Positions 1 through 8,275 of a stretch of DNA of 64,000 bases are shown one piece after another. The number at the start of each line of letters is the position of its first letter. Position 1 is the stretch's first letter. The stretch is from Sporomusaceae bacterium UBA7701 (GTDB taxonomy: Bacteria > Bacillota > Negativicutes > Sporomusales > UBA7701). The DNA lies in NCBI GenBank assembly GCA_002482545.1, contig DLGF01000013.1:1-64000 (forward strand). Reading direction: 5' to 3'. Below the pieces are notes generated by a model, which saw nothing but the letters and a program-made list of their open reading frames with translations, was not told where the DNA came from and did not search any database. Made by a program: the position numbers and the translations under genes.

Positions 1-38
1 GAACACTTGCCGCTGCTTTTTTTCAGCGACGGATGCTT

Positions 39-68
39 ATGTTACAACAGTCTTGCGATTGTTGTCAA
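39..68 (-). promoter_or_regulatory. Sigma-A promoter firing leftwards (proximal)
   Basis: On the minus strand the -35 box TTGACA (63-68) is separated by 18 bp from TAACAT (39-44). It lies downstream of a second promoter in the same direction, the tandem arrangement typical of rRNA operons. The transcript would leave the window at its left edge; no rRNA sequence is visible here, so the target is inferred. Confidence 0.6.
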
Positions 69-141
69 CTATCAGTTTCTGGCATTTGTCGCTTGGCTCG
101 TGTTGGATGTTTCATCCAATTTCGCAACTGGCGACTTTGTT

Positions 142-171
142 ATATTACCACAGGACAGCACACCGTGTCAA
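142..171 (-). promoter_or_regulatory. Sigma-A promoter firing leftwards (middle)
   Basis: The minus strand has a consensus -35 box TTGACA (166-171), an 18-bp spacer and TAATAT (142-147). It stands about 100 bp upstream of a similar promoter at 39-68. A closely related short sequence (TGGCAAATGCCAGAAA-like) precedes both, suggesting duplicated promoters. Confidence 0.65.
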
Positions 172-209
172 TAGCCGCTTTCTGGCATTTTCCCCGGTCA
201 CCGGGCAAC

Positions 210-238
210 AAAAAACGCCCTGAGTTGCCTCAGAAGCG
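210..238 (-). terminator. Short intrinsic terminator between promoters
   Basis: Minus strand: a stem CTGAG/CTCAG closed by a GCAA tetraloop, extended by CGC/GCG, then TTTTTT. It would stop transcripts coming from the 55-residue gene or from the promoter at 272-301 before they reach the two promoters nearer the edge. Confidence 0.5.
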
Positions 239-271
239 AACTTTGAGTCGCCTCTTGCCGTGATGTAGATT

Positions 272-301
272 ATAATAGCATATTCAGGCAACGGCTGTCA
301 A
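272..301 (-). promoter_or_regulatory. Sigma-A promoter firing leftwards (distal)
   Basis: Minus strand TTGACA (296-301), 18-bp spacer, TATTAT (272-277). A transcript starting near 265 meets the terminator-like hairpin at 210-238 after only about 50 nt, so it may make a very short RNA or a regulated leader. Confidence 0.5.
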
Positions 302-305
302 GCAG

Positions 306-333
306 GAGACATCGTATTTTAGTACGATGTCTC
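306..333 (-). other. 11-bp perfect hairpin across the stop codon of the small gene
   Basis: GAGACATCGTA (306-316) and its exact complement (323-333) flank a 6-nt loop that holds the TAA stop codon of the 55-residue gene. No T-run follows on either strand, so it may protect the 3' end rather than terminate. Confidence 0.5.
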
Positions 334-486
334 GCAATAACGCTCCATATATTCTTCAGTCAGAGCATCCAGGGCGCGGCGCAGTTCGTCAACGCATTCT
401 TCGGTGAGCTGATAGCCCTGCAGATCGCTGCCGTGCACCAGGGAAGCCAGCTTTTGAATTCGCTTCAGCAGTTCAACCTTGGCCAT
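319..486 (-). CDS. Small acidic-helical protein, 55 aa, unknown function
   Basis: A 55-codon gene starts at ATG 486 behind a strong ribosome binding site (GGAGGG, about 8 nt upstream) and ends at 319 inside a hairpin loop. The predicted protein begins MAKVELLKRIQKLASL and ends with an acidic stretch before MERYCETSY. It looks mostly helical, without a signal peptide or a recognised domain. A promoter lies at 603-631, giving a leader of more than 100 nt. I do not recognise the family. The ribosome binding site, promoter and hairpin make it likely to be real. Confidence 0.6.
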   Translation of the reverse strand: MAKVELLKRIQKLASLVHGSDLQGYQLTEECVDELRRALDALTEEYMERYCETSY

Positions 487-602
487 TGTTCATATCCCTC
501 CTTCCGTTTTTGCCAGCACGGATTTCCCGTTGACCCAGGAACGGCGTCTCCCTTCTATAGAAACTTACGGAGTGCCTACCTTGATGACAAAATACAGTCA
601 AG

Positions 603-631
603 ATATTAACAGTATTCCAGCCGTTTGTAAA
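603..631 (-). promoter_or_regulatory. Promoter of the 55-aa gene
   Basis: Minus strand TTTACA (626-631), 17-bp spacer, TAATAT (603-608). It sits in the 218-bp gap between the small gene and the end of the radical SAM gene at 705; nothing else was recognised in this gap. Confidence 0.5.
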
Positions 632-704
632 TAGGGAAATCAATTGACAGAAAAGCAAGTTTATTCAGGCATGATTTCTTCCGGCTTCACGGCCGCAGCT
701 TTTG

Positions 705-1646
705 TCATAGAAACCGGCGCACGGCCCGCCCGCCCAGGTAATCGCAAAGCCGCCCCTGGCAGGTGTTCCGCTCCGCCATCTTCTCCTCGATCTCGGTCCG
801 TATCTTCCACCAGCCGGTCTGCCAGTTGGTAAACAGGGTATTATCCTCCGGCGCGCGACCGATGAGCCGCTGGACGACGATTGACGGATCGAGATATTCA
901 AGGAAGGCGATTACCCGCTCGATATATTCTTCTTTACTGACCAGGGTAATGGTCCCTTGCTCAAACCAGTCCGCCATGACCGTTCCTTTTACGATATACA
1001 GCGCGTGAAGTTTCACCTGCTCGACCCCGAGGGCCGACAACAGCTTGGCGTTTTCAACTGCATCGGTCATCCCGTCCCAGGGCAGGTTCAGGATCAAATG
1101 CGTGCATATGTCCAGCCGGTACCGCTTGCTCCGCAGCACGGCGTCGACAAATTCGGCCAAGGTATGGCCGCGGTTCACCTTAAGCAGCGTATGATAATTT
1201 ACGGTCTGCAGTCCCAACTCCAGGAATATATCGATGCCGCGGGTATCGCGGATTTTCGCCAGCACGTCCAGATGAGCGTCGCTCAGGCAGTCCGGCCGAG
1301 TGGCCAGGGCCACCCCGACGATCTCCTCCTGGCAGGCCTGCATTACGTACTCGCCCAACCGGGCGGGCGGCAAGTAGGTGTTGCTGAAATTCTGAAAATA
1401 GGCGATAAACTTGCCGGCCTTGTACTTGGGCGCAATATGGGCCTTGTTGGCTGCAAGCTGCTCGCCGACAGTCATCGAAGCCGGCAGGTTCTCATAGCCT
1501 GCGCCAATTTCGCCGCAAAAAACACAGCCGTTATACCCGCACGTCCCATCCCGGTTGGGGCAGGTAACCGGCAAACTGACGGGGAGCTTGTACACTTTCT
1601 CACCATAGCGTTGTTTCAAATATTCCGAATAGGTGCGATAGCGCAT
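705..1646 (-). CDS. Radical SAM protein, YhcC/YtqA type (TIGR01212-like)
   Basis: A 313-residue protein with the N-terminal cluster typical of the YhcC/YtqA radical SAM family: CPNRDGTCGYNGCVFCGE, near residues 29-46, holds cysteines spaced for a [4Fe-4S] cluster. Downstream are the family-like stretches GLQTVN and HLILNLPWD. The biochemical role of this family is not settled. The start codon has a good ribosome binding site (GGGAGGG) and overlaps the end of the upstream radical SAM gene by 31 bp, so the two are probably translationally coupled in one operon. Confidence 0.85.
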   Translation of the reverse strand: MRYRTYSEYLKQRYGEKVYKLPVSLPVTCPNRDGTCGYNGCVFCGEIGAGYENLPASMTVGEQLAANKAHIAPKYKAGKFIAYFQNFSNTYLPPARLGEYVMQACQEEIVGVALATRPDCLSDAHLDVLAKIRDTRGIDIFLELGLQTVNYHTLLKVNRGHTLAEFVDAVLRSKRYRLDICTHLILNLPWDGMTDAVENAKLLSALGVEQVKLHALYIVKGTVMADWFEQGTITLVSKEEYIERVIAFLEYLDPSIVVQRLIGRAPEDNTLFTNWQTGWWKIRTEIEEKMAERNTCQGRLCDYLGGRAVRRFL

Positions 1647-3394
1647 GATTGCCCTCCCTGCCGGAAATCCTCCGGGACGATTGCCTGATAGTCGGCTGCG
1701 GAGCTCCCCGAATAAGAAAATAGCACAATAGTCCTTTGGCGGGAAAGTTCTCCCGCTCCGGCCAGATACCCCGGGATGTCGTAGGAAAACGTCTCAATAT
1801 GATAGCATTTTTTGAGGTCGCGCCAACTGGTGAACGCAAACCCGGGAAGATATTTTCGAACCCGCCCGGCCTCCCGCCAGAAAGCCGTCTTCCGCTCCGC
1901 CTCTTCCGCGCCGTCCCAGGGCAGAAACTCCGGCCGGGTATTGCCGCTGTCCAGCCGCAAGGCGTCGAACTTCAAGAACTCCAGGCAGGCTTCCACAGCC
2001 GCCGGGCGGACCTTCCGGCAAAACTCCGCCAAGTGGCCGAACAGCGCCTTGCCGCCATGCGACGACAGTTGCAGGTTCCGGCTCTCCCAAAACTCCGCCA
2101 GAGCCTCGTACAGCGAAAACGCGTCCGGGAAAAGCCTCTCCAGCCATGCCAGGGTAGCCGCGAAACGGCCGGTGTTATAAACCTGGTCGAACACCTCTTC
2201 CAGCATTTTCAGCCGGCGGATCTCCCCGTAGGTGATATAGCGGTTGGCGAGCACTTCATAGGGGGCGGCATCCATGAACACATAGCCGTGGTCTTCGGCC
2301 CGCTGCCGGAGTCCCGACCCTTTCAGGAGCTTCAGAAAGCCGAGCTGGAGCATGTGGGGCCGCAACGCATACACTTCGTTAAACGACCGGGCGAAGCGCC
2401 GGTAATCCTCGTACGGCAACCCGGCGATCAAGTCCAGGTGAAGATGGATGTTGCCGTAAGACAGCAGCTTCCCGACATTGGCCACAATGCGGGGCCAATT
2501 ATTGGTTCTTTTTATCTCCTGCAAAGTAGCCTCATGGGTCGACTGAATGCCGATCTCAAACTGGAACCGGCCGGCCGGAGCATTTTCGAGGAAAGCCAGA
2601 ACCTCGTCATCCAGAATATCGGCGGCAATCTCAAAGTGAAAATTCGTCAGGCAATCCTGAGCGGCCAGATATTTAAGGATGGGAAAATAGTGATCCTTCC
2701 GGGCATTGAAGGTCCGGTCCACGAATTTGACTTGCTTCACACCATGGCTGATAAAGAAGGCCAAGTCGGCCAACACCCTCTCCCGGCTCAAAAACCGCAC
2801 CCCGGCCGCCCTGCCGGAAAGGCAGTACTGGCAGGTGAAAGGGCAGCCGCGCGAGCTTTCATAATAGAGGATTTTATCCTTGAGGGAAACCATGTCCTCC
2901 GCCCCATAGGGAAAAGGAATATCGTCCAGGCTGGACATTACCTGCGGGACTCCCTCTTCGGCCCTGCCGTCCCGCCGCGAGCATACCCCGGGCACCGCTT
3001 GCGGCGATCTATTTTGCAGAGCTTCCAGCAGGCCGGCGAGAACGGCTTCGCCCTCGCCCTGAATGATATAATCGATACAAGCATTGGCCTCCAGGATGCC
3101 AGCGGCGTCATAGGACACTTCCGGCCCCCCGGCCACCACGACTGTTTCCGGCAGCACTTTCTTCAGCAACCTGGCCAGCTCGAAGGTTTGCTCCGCATTC
3201 CAAATATAACAGGCAAAGCCGACCACGTCCGGCTGCTCCCGGTATAATTCGCCCAAAACCTGCAGCAGGCCGTTATTAATGGAAAACTCCCTGACAACGA
3301 TATCCGCCGAACCACGGCAGTAGCGCTTGAGATACCGGAGAGCCAGCGAGGAATGAATATATTTCGCGTTTAGCGTAGTCAGTACAACTTTCAA
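1616..3394 (-). CDS. B12-binding-domain radical SAM protein (DUF4080 type)
   Basis: A 592-residue protein. The first 140 residues resemble a B12-binding fold (MKVVLTTLNAKYIHSSLALRY at the start). The radical SAM cysteines follow in the segment SSRGCPFTCQYCLSG near residue 185, then a C-terminal region of the DUF4080 type. Such proteins use SAM, and probably a cobalamin, for radical methylation or related chemistry; the substrate is unknown. It is the upstream member of a two-gene minus-strand operon with the YhcC-like gene. The presence of cobamide genes at 20-22 kb fits a B12-using organism. Confidence 0.85.
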   Translation of the reverse strand: MKVVLTTLNAKYIHSSLALRYLKRYCRGSADIVVREFSINNGLLQVLGELYREQPDVVGFACYIWNAEQTFELARLLKKVLPETVVVAGGPEVSYDAAGILEANACIDYIIQGEGEAVLAGLLEALQNRSPQAVPGVCSRRDGRAEEGVPQVMSSLDDIPFPYGAEDMVSLKDKILYYESSRGCPFTCQYCLSGRAAGVRFLSRERVLADLAFFISHGVKQVKFVDRTFNARKDHYFPILKYLAAQDCLTNFHFEIAADILDDEVLAFLENAPAGRFQFEIGIQSTHEATLQEIKRTNNWPRIVANVGKLLSYGNIHLHLDLIAGLPYEDYRRFARSFNEVYALRPHMLQLGFLKLLKGSGLRQRAEDHGYVFMDAAPYEVLANRYITYGEIRRLKMLEEVFDQVYNTGRFAATLAWLERLFPDAFSLYEALAEFWESRNLQLSSHGGKALFGHLAEFCRKVRPAAVEACLEFLKFDALRLDSGNTRPEFLPWDGAEEAERKTAFWREAGRVRKYLPGFAFTSWRDLKKCYHIETFSYDIPGYLAGAGELSRQRTIVLFSYSGSSAADYQAIVPEDFRQGGQSCAIAPIRNI

Positions 3395-3467
3395 ATTTGA
3401 TCACCCGCCAGTAGTATTCCCTGTTGTTCGTCCGTATCCCTGCGTCCGGGCTGTCCTGTCCCAAATT

Positions 3468-3496
3468 CACCGCCGGCCGGCATGCCGCATACAATA
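3468..3496 (+). promoter_or_regulatory. Sigma-K-like promoter of the amidase gene
   Basis: CACC (3468-3471), 16-bp spacer and CATACAATA (3488-3496) match the mother-cell sigma-K pattern (-35 AC core, -10 CATAnnnTA). The -10 also fits the sigma-E -10, but no sigma-E -35 is visible. It lies 33 bp before the start codon. Confidence 0.5.
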
Positions 3497-3529
3497 AGGA
3501 AGATAGCAAACGCAAAGGAGAGTGAGCGC

Positions 3530-4309
3530 ATGCGGATCATTATAGATGGACAAAGAATGCCTGTTCAGGCCCGGGCTTCCAAGGACATCCTCCTCACCTT
3601 AAAAAGCATGGCCAAGATGTTGAACTGGGGAATCTTCTATGATGCGGCCAAAGAAATCGTATATATCAATTCCAAAAGCTCCACCACCCCCATTCCGGCG
3701 CCGGAACGGCAAAACACCGTCGAAACCTTCGAAAGCAGCAGGCTTGCCGGAAAAACCGTATGCATCGATCCCGGCCACGGCGGCAGCGACCCCGGTGCGG
3801 TCGGTCCCGCCAGCACCAAGGAGAAGGACAATAATCTGGCGATCAGTCTATTGTTAAGAGATAAATTGGAAAAAAACGGCGCCAATGTGGTTATGACCCG
3901 TGATACCGACAGGGATGTCTCTTACGCCGACGCCACGGCTGACGAGGAACTCGGCGCGCGGGTCGACGTAGCCAATGAAGCCGGCGCCGATATCTTTATC
4001 AGCGTTCACAACGACTCCTTTACAAACTCTTCGGCCGCAGGAACAACCACCTATCACTATGGGGATTCGGAATCCGTCAAACTGGCCGGCTATGTTCAAA
4101 AGTGCCTGGTTGATGAGCTGGGAACCCGGGATCGCGGAGCCCGGTTTGCTAGTTTTTATGTAATCCGGTACACTGACATGCCGGCCATTTTGGTGGAAGC
4201 GGCCTTTATTTCGAACCCGGAGGAAGAAGTGCTGCTGGCCAGCGTGGACGGGCGGTGCAAGATTGCGGAAAGCGTCTTCCAGGGAGTAGTGAAATACTTC
4301 AAGGTCTAA
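3530..4309 (+). CDS. N-acetylmuramoyl-L-alanine amidase (Amidase_3), no signal peptide
   Basis: A 259-residue zinc amidase that cleaves the amide bond between muramic acid and the peptide in peptidoglycan. The start at ATG 3530 is chosen because AAGGAG lies at ideal spacing. Residues 1-65 resemble a copper-amine-oxidase-type stalk domain (MRIIIDGQRMPVQARAS). The catalytic domain follows, with zinc and catalytic residues in CIDPGHGG, the Glu of KEKDNN, SVHND and the C-terminal Glu in VEAAFISNPEEE. There is no signal peptide. Together with the sigma-K-like promoter, this suggests a role in mother-cell lysis like the CwlC type; that role is inferred. Confidence 0.85.
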   Translation: MRIIIDGQRMPVQARASKDILLTLKSMAKMLNWGIFYDAAKEIVYINSKSSTTPIPAPERQNTVETFESSRLAGKTVCIDPGHGGSDPGAVGPASTKEKDNNLAISLLLRDKLEKNGANVVMTRDTDRDVSYADATADEELGARVDVANEAGADIFISVHNDSFTNSSAAGTTTYHYGDSESVKLAGYVQKCLVDELGTRDRGARFASFYVIRYTDMPAILVEAAFISNPEEEVLLASVDGRCKIAESVFQGVVKYFKV

Positions 4310-4434
4310 CCCCCCAAAAAGCCTGACCTTTCAATCGCGCCTCCTGGTTGCGGTCTGGTCAAAACAAGCTTGAAGCACCGCTGCTGTGTTCTGCTGTATT
4401 ATTTAGAAATCAGTGTTGTCGAAGACGGAACGGC

Positions 4435-4461
4435 AAATGGCAACCGTGGAGGTTGCCATTT
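4435..4461 (+). other. 11-bp perfect hairpin in the amidase-pepF gap
   Basis: AAATGGCAACC (4435-4445) is followed after GTGGA by its exact complement (4451-4461). No T-run follows. The gap (4310-4588) also has CCCCTCTG/CAGAGGGG arms about 28 nt apart just before the pepF ribosome binding site, which could form a leader hairpin. Confidence 0.4.
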
Positions 4462-4588
4462 CTGTGATCTGGTTCAAACACCGGCCTTTTCCGAATATCG
4501 GCATAATTTTCCGGATAACCTATACAGGAAGTTCGCCCCTCTGTTGCCAATATATATAAGGAAATCTACAGCAGAGGGGTTTAGGAGT

Positions 4589-6478
4589 GTGAGAAAAAGA
4601 CACATGACAAAAATGGTTCCTTTCGTACTCGGCGCTATGCTGTTCAGCAGCGCATCCACCCAGGCCGCTCCGGGCGGCACTCATGTGCCGGAGCGGGAAG
4701 AAATTCCGGCGGAATTTCAATGGAAGCTCGGCGATATATACTCGACGGATGCCGAGTGGCAGGCCGACTATGACAAGCTCAATGGCTTGCTGCCCAAGGT
4801 CAGCCGGTACACCGGCAAATTGGCCCAATCCGCGCAAAATCTCGCGGAATGCCTGAAACTCCGCGACGAAATCGGCGTCATCGGCGGCAAGCTCTACGGT
4901 TATGCCCGCATGCATAAAGACGAAAATACGGCCAGCGCCAAGTATCAAGCCTTGACCGGCAAAGTCGAGGCCCTCCTGGCGGAGGCCGGGGCGGCCACGG
5001 CGTTTATCGAGCCCGAGATCCTCGCCATTCCCGGCGACAAGCTGGCCAAGTTCCGCCAACAGGAAGCCGGCCTCAAGGATTACTCCTTCTATTTCGAAAA
5101 CCTGGCGCGGCAGAAGCAGCACGTGCTTTCCCCCGCCGAGGAAGCCATCCTTTCGCGTTCGTCGGAAGCCACGCAGACCGCTGAAAATGTCTTTAACATG
5201 CTCGCCCATGCGGACATGCGCTTCCCGGAAGTAACCGACGAGAACGGCAAGAAAGTCCAGCTCAGCGAAGGGCGCTACCGCTCCCTGATCATGTCGCCGG
5301 ACCGCCGGGTACGGGAAGAAGCCTTCGAGGCTCTTTTCGCCACCTATAATCAATACCGCAACACCTTCGCCGCTACCCTGGGCGGCAGTGTCAAGAAAAA
5401 CGTCTTCTATGCCAAGACCCGCAAATACAACTCCGTGCTGGAATCAGCCCTGGAAACCGATAACGTCCCCCTCGACGTATACGACAATCTCATCGCCACC
5501 GTCCACAACAACCTCGACCCGCTTCACCGCTACGTGGCCCTCAAGAAGAAGGCCCTCGGCCTGAGTGATATCCATATGTACGATCTGTACACCCCCATTA
5601 TCCGGGATGTCGAGCTCACCTATGAGTATCCGGAAGCTCTGAAGACGATCCGGCAGGCGCTGGCGCCTCTCGGACCGGAATACGCCACTATTTTGGATAA
5701 AGGATTTTCCTCCGGCTGGATTGATGTCTATGAAAACAAAGGGAAACAAACCGGGGCCTATTCCTGGGGGGTATATGGCGTCCATCCCTTTGTCCTGCTG
5801 AATTTCCACAACCGCTATGACGACGTGTCCACCATCGCCCACGAGATGGGGCATGCCATTCACAGTTATTACAGCCATGCCAATCAGCCCTATCCCACCT
5901 CCGGCTACACCACCTTCTGCGCTGAAGTCGCGTCAACCACCAATGAAATCCTCCTGATTGACCATATGCTCAAAACCACCACCGATAAGAAGCAGCGGCT
6001 GTATCTTCTCAACCAGTATCTGGAGTCGGTCCGGGCAACGGTATACCGTCAGACGATGTTCGCCGAATTTGAAAAAATCATCTATGAAAAGGCGGAAGCG
6101 GGAGAAACGCTGACCGCCGACATGCTGGACGAACTCTGGCATGACCTTAACGTGAAATACTACGGCTCCGAAATTGTTGTCGATAAGGACATCGACGTGG
6201 AGTGGGCCCGGATCCCCCATTTCTACTGGGATTTCTATGTATACCAGTATGTAACCGGCTATTCCGCGGCTACCGCCCTCGCCGATCAGATCCAGAAAGA
6301 AGGGCAGCCGGCTCAGCAGCGTTACATCGGCTTCCTGAAAAGCGGCGGTTCCGACTACTCCCTGAATATTCTCAAGCGCGCCGGCGTAGACATGTCCTCT
6401 CCCCAACCCGTCGAGATCACCCTGAAGAAATTTTCGTCCCTCCTGGACGAACTCGAGAAATTAATCAACGAACCTTGA
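4589..6478 (+). CDS. pepF: Secreted oligoendopeptidase F (M3 metallopeptidase)
   Basis: A 629-residue zinc oligopeptidase. The catalytic helix reads IAHEMGHAIHSYY (HExxH motif), near residue 420, and the protein covers the full family length of about 600 residues. The GTG at 4589 is chosen because it follows GGAG and begins a plausible signal peptide: positive RKRHMTK, hydrophobic VPFVLGAMLF, then a TQAAPG cleavage region. Most PepF enzymes are cytoplasmic; this one appears exported, consistent with a periplasm. The stop codon overlaps the -35 box of the next gene's promoter, so that gene is transcribed separately. Confidence 0.9.
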   Translation: MRKRHMTKMVPFVLGAMLFSSASTQAAPGGTHVPEREEIPAEFQWKLGDIYSTDAEWQADYDKLNGLLPKVSRYTGKLAQSAQNLAECLKLRDEIGVIGGKLYGYARMHKDENTASAKYQALTGKVEALLAEAGAATAFIEPEILAIPGDKLAKFRQQEAGLKDYSFYFENLARQKQHVLSPAEEAILSRSSEATQTAENVFNMLAHADMRFPEVTDENGKKVQLSEGRYRSLIMSPDRRVREEAFEALFATYNQYRNTFAATLGGSVKKNVFYAKTRKYNSVLESALETDNVPLDVYDNLIATVHNNLDPLHRYVALKKKALGLSDIHMYDLYTPIIRDVELTYEYPEALKTIRQALAPLGPEYATILDKGFSSGWIDVYENKGKQTGAYSWGVYGVHPFVLLNFHNRYDDVSTIAHEMGHAIHSYYSHANQPYPTSGYTTFCAEVASTTNEILLIDHMLKTTTDKKQRLYLLNQYLESVRATVYRQTMFAEFEKIIYEKAEAGETLTADMLDELWHDLNVKYYGSEIVVDKDIDVEWARIPHFYWDFYVYQYVTGYSAATALADQIQKEGQPAQQRYIGFLKSGGSDYSLNILKRAGVDMSSPQPVEITLKKFSSLLDELEKLINEP

Positions 6479-6504
6479 CAGCCGAGTAAAATTCTGGGTA
6501 TGAT
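6475..6504 (+). promoter_or_regulatory. Sigma-A promoter of the zinc-ribbon gene
   Basis: TTGACA (6475-6480) overlaps the pepF stop codon; an 18-bp spacer leads to TATGAT (6499-6504). It gives a leader of about 90 nt before the start at 6604. Confidence 0.65.
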
Positions 6505-6603
6505 AGAGTTAAACTAAAAATTGCTTCGTTTGTCCGAGTGGCTTTATGTAACCAACCGGTCCGGCAATCTTTTAGTGAACAATTATAGGAGGTTGGTTAG
6601 ATA

Positions 6604-6891
6604 ATGACCTACCAAGACAGAGTCCTTTCCTGTAAAGACTGCGGCGCGGATTTTGACTTCACCGCTGCTGAACAAGCCTTTTACGCTGAAAAAGGCTTCC
6701 AAAACGATCCCTCGCGCTGCCCAAGCTGCCGCCAGGCGCGCAAACAAAGCCGTCGCAGCGATTCCCCGCAGCGGGAAATGTTCACGGTAACCTGCAGCGG
6801 CTGCGGTGTTGAAACCCAGGTTCCCTTCAACCCGACCGCCGGCAGACCCGTTTACTGCCGCGATTGCTTCCAAGCTAACAAGCGCTACTAA
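6604..6891 (+). CDS. Zinc-ribbon protein with CxxC-x17-CxxC repeats
   Basis: A 95-residue protein with two short zinc-ribbon units. The first uses CKDCG (near residue 10) and CPSCR (near residue 39). The second uses CSGCG (near residue 64) and CRDCF (near residue 86). This matches the family often annotated as CxxC-x17-CxxC or probable zinc-binding domain proteins, whose role is unknown. A strong ribosome binding site (AGGAGG), its own promoter and a following terminator show a single-gene unit. Confidence 0.8.
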   Translation: MTYQDRVLSCKDCGADFDFTAAEQAFYAEKGFQNDPSRCPSCRQARKQSRRSDSPQREMFTVTCSGCGVETQVPFNPTAGRPVYCRDCFQANKRY

Positions 6892-6902
6892 AACACCGAG
6901 AA

Positions 6903-6927
6903 GGCCGGGATATCCCGGCCTTTTTTT
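6903..6927 (+). terminator. Intrinsic terminator after the zinc-ribbon gene
   Basis: Perfect stem GGCCGGGA/TCCCGGCC followed by seven T, 11 bp after the stop codon. Confidence 0.9.
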
Positions 6928-6976
6928 ATACCTTCCCCCGATACCAAAGCAAGCCTTTCTAAGTCGCAACGACCCA

Positions 6977-7157
6977 GGCCGGCAAGAAAGGCCCAGATGC
7001 AAGGCGCACCGGAAGAACGTGCTACCGTTTCCTCCGAGACTCGTTTGCTGCTGTTGTTTGCACAGGCACGGTTTAACAGCATCGTAGCGCGTACTTTGAT
7101 TGTACGCAAGCAAACGCTCTAAGGAGCAACGCCGCAGATGGGTCTTTCCTGCCGGCC
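6977..7157. repeat. 181-nt imperfect inverted-repeat element
   Basis: The arms 6977-6995 and 7139-7157 can pair over 19 bp with one mismatch and one G-U pair. Inside lies a second hairpin GCGTAC/GTACGC near 7088-7107. The element occupies nearly the whole gap between the zinc-ribbon terminator and the terminator at 7160-7183. It has no coding potential and no second copy in this window. It could be a miniature mobile or REP-type element, or a structured RNA. Confidence 0.55.
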
Positions 7158-7159
7158 TG

Positions 7160-7183
7160 AGCAGGCTATGGCCTGCTTTTTTT
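7160..7183 (+). terminator. Intrinsic terminator before the NHEJ operon
   Basis: Stem AGCAGGC/GCCTGCT with a TATG loop followed by seven T. It directly follows the inverted-repeat element, so any plus-strand transcript of that element would end here. Confidence 0.8.
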
Positions 7184-7250
7184 ATTGCCGAAGGTCATGA
7201 TCCGCCCCTCTTCGTGCCACACTATAGGTGATATTCTATCAGAACGGGGT

Positions 7251-8264
7251 ATGATTATGGCCAAGCAGCCCATGCCGGAAAAACTCCCTCCCATGCTGGC
7301 CAAAACCGGCCGCATGCCTGCAGATGCCTCCGCCTACGGATTCGAAATCAAATGGGACGGAATTCGCGCCATCGCCTGTCTCGACCGGGGCCGCTTCCGT
7401 CTTCTCAGCCGCAACCAAAAAGAGCTGGCCAGCCAATATCCGGAATTGTCGGCATTGGCTGAGGCGTTGCCGGACCGCCGGATTATGGTCGACGGAGAAA
7501 TCGTCACCCTTGGCGAAAACGGCAGGCCGTCGTTCTCCCGCCTTCAGCACCGGATGGGGCTTCGCTCTCCCCAGACCATCGCCCGGATGACCCGACAGAT
7601 TCCGGCCACTTATATCATTTTTGACCTGTTATACCTGGATGACCGCCTGCTGATCGACCTTCCCTATACCGAGCGCCGCCGCCTTCTGGCCGACCTGGCT
7701 CTATCCGGACCCTCCTGGCAAACACCGGTCCATCAGTCCGGCGACGGTCCGGCTCTCCAGCGGGCCAGCCGGGCGATCGGCCTGGAGGGGCTTGTCGCCA
7801 AACGGCTCGATAGCCTTTATGAACCAGGCAAACGCACCGGCGCCTGGCTCAAAATCAAAAATCAGCGCCGCCAGGAACTAGTGATCGCCGGCTGGGTTCC
7901 CGGCCGGGGCAATCGTTCCGGAACAATCGGCGCCCTGCTGGTCGGTTATTACGACCTTTCACCGGAAGAGGCCGCCGGAGCAGGAGGCACCCAGCAACTG
8001 AGATATGCCGGCAAGGTCGGAACCGGCTTTACCAGGGAAAGCCTGGCCAGGCTTGAACAACGGCTTGATCCCCTGGTGCAGGCTGAGAATCCCTTTTCCC
8101 CGGATCCCCGGGTGCCGGGAGCCCGCTTTGTCCGCCCCGAGCTTGTCGGAGAATTCGAGTTTACCGAGTGGACACCCAATCATACCCTCCGCCACCCTTC
8201 CTTCAAGGGCCTTCGTGACGACAAGCCGGCCCGGCAGGTCAGGCGTGAACCGGACGGACAATAG
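7251..8264 (+). CDS. ligD: ATP-dependent DNA ligase (stand-alone LigD ligase domain)
   Basis: A 337-residue ligase that seals DNA ends in Ku-dependent non-homologous end joining. The nucleotidyltransferase motifs are visible: catalytic Lys in EIKWDGIRA near residue 29, DGEIV, FDLLYLD, EGLVAKR and WLKIKN, followed by the OB-fold. It is about the size of the ligase module of multidomain LigD, with the polymerase and phosphoesterase modules absent. The start at 7251 (next in-frame ATG at 7257) has only a weak ribosome binding site; an upstream ATG at 7185 is inside the terminator region and unlikely. It is the first gene of a three-gene operon. Confidence 0.9.
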   Translation: MIMAKQPMPEKLPPMLAKTGRMPADASAYGFEIKWDGIRAIACLDRGRFRLLSRNQKELASQYPELSALAEALPDRRIMVDGEIVTLGENGRPSFSRLQHRMGLRSPQTIARMTRQIPATYIIFDLLYLDDRLLIDLPYTERRRLLADLALSGPSWQTPVHQSGDGPALQRASRAIGLEGLVAKRLDSLYEPGKRTGAWLKIKNQRRQELVIAGWVPGRGNRSGTIGALLVGYYDLSPEEAAGAGGTQQLRYAGKVGTGFTRESLARLEQRLDPLVQAENPFSPDPRVPGARFVRPELVGEFEFTEWTPNHTLRHPSFKGLRDDKPARQVRREPDGQ

Positions 8265-8275
8265 GGGGAATCATT

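Noticed and set aside
33..263. Open frame of 76 codons on the plus strand at the left edge
   Set aside because: It runs antisense through three promoters and a terminator and has no ribosome binding site.
957..3247. Long plus-strand open frames (243 and 503 codons) opposite the radical SAM genes
   Set aside because: They are antisense to genes with clear iron-sulfur motifs; their products are rich in Arg/Gly/Pro and resemble no protein.
7185..7250. Longer N-terminus for the DNA ligase
   Set aside because: The extra residues do not belong to the ligase fold, and the upstream ATG lies within the region just after a terminator without a ribosome binding site.
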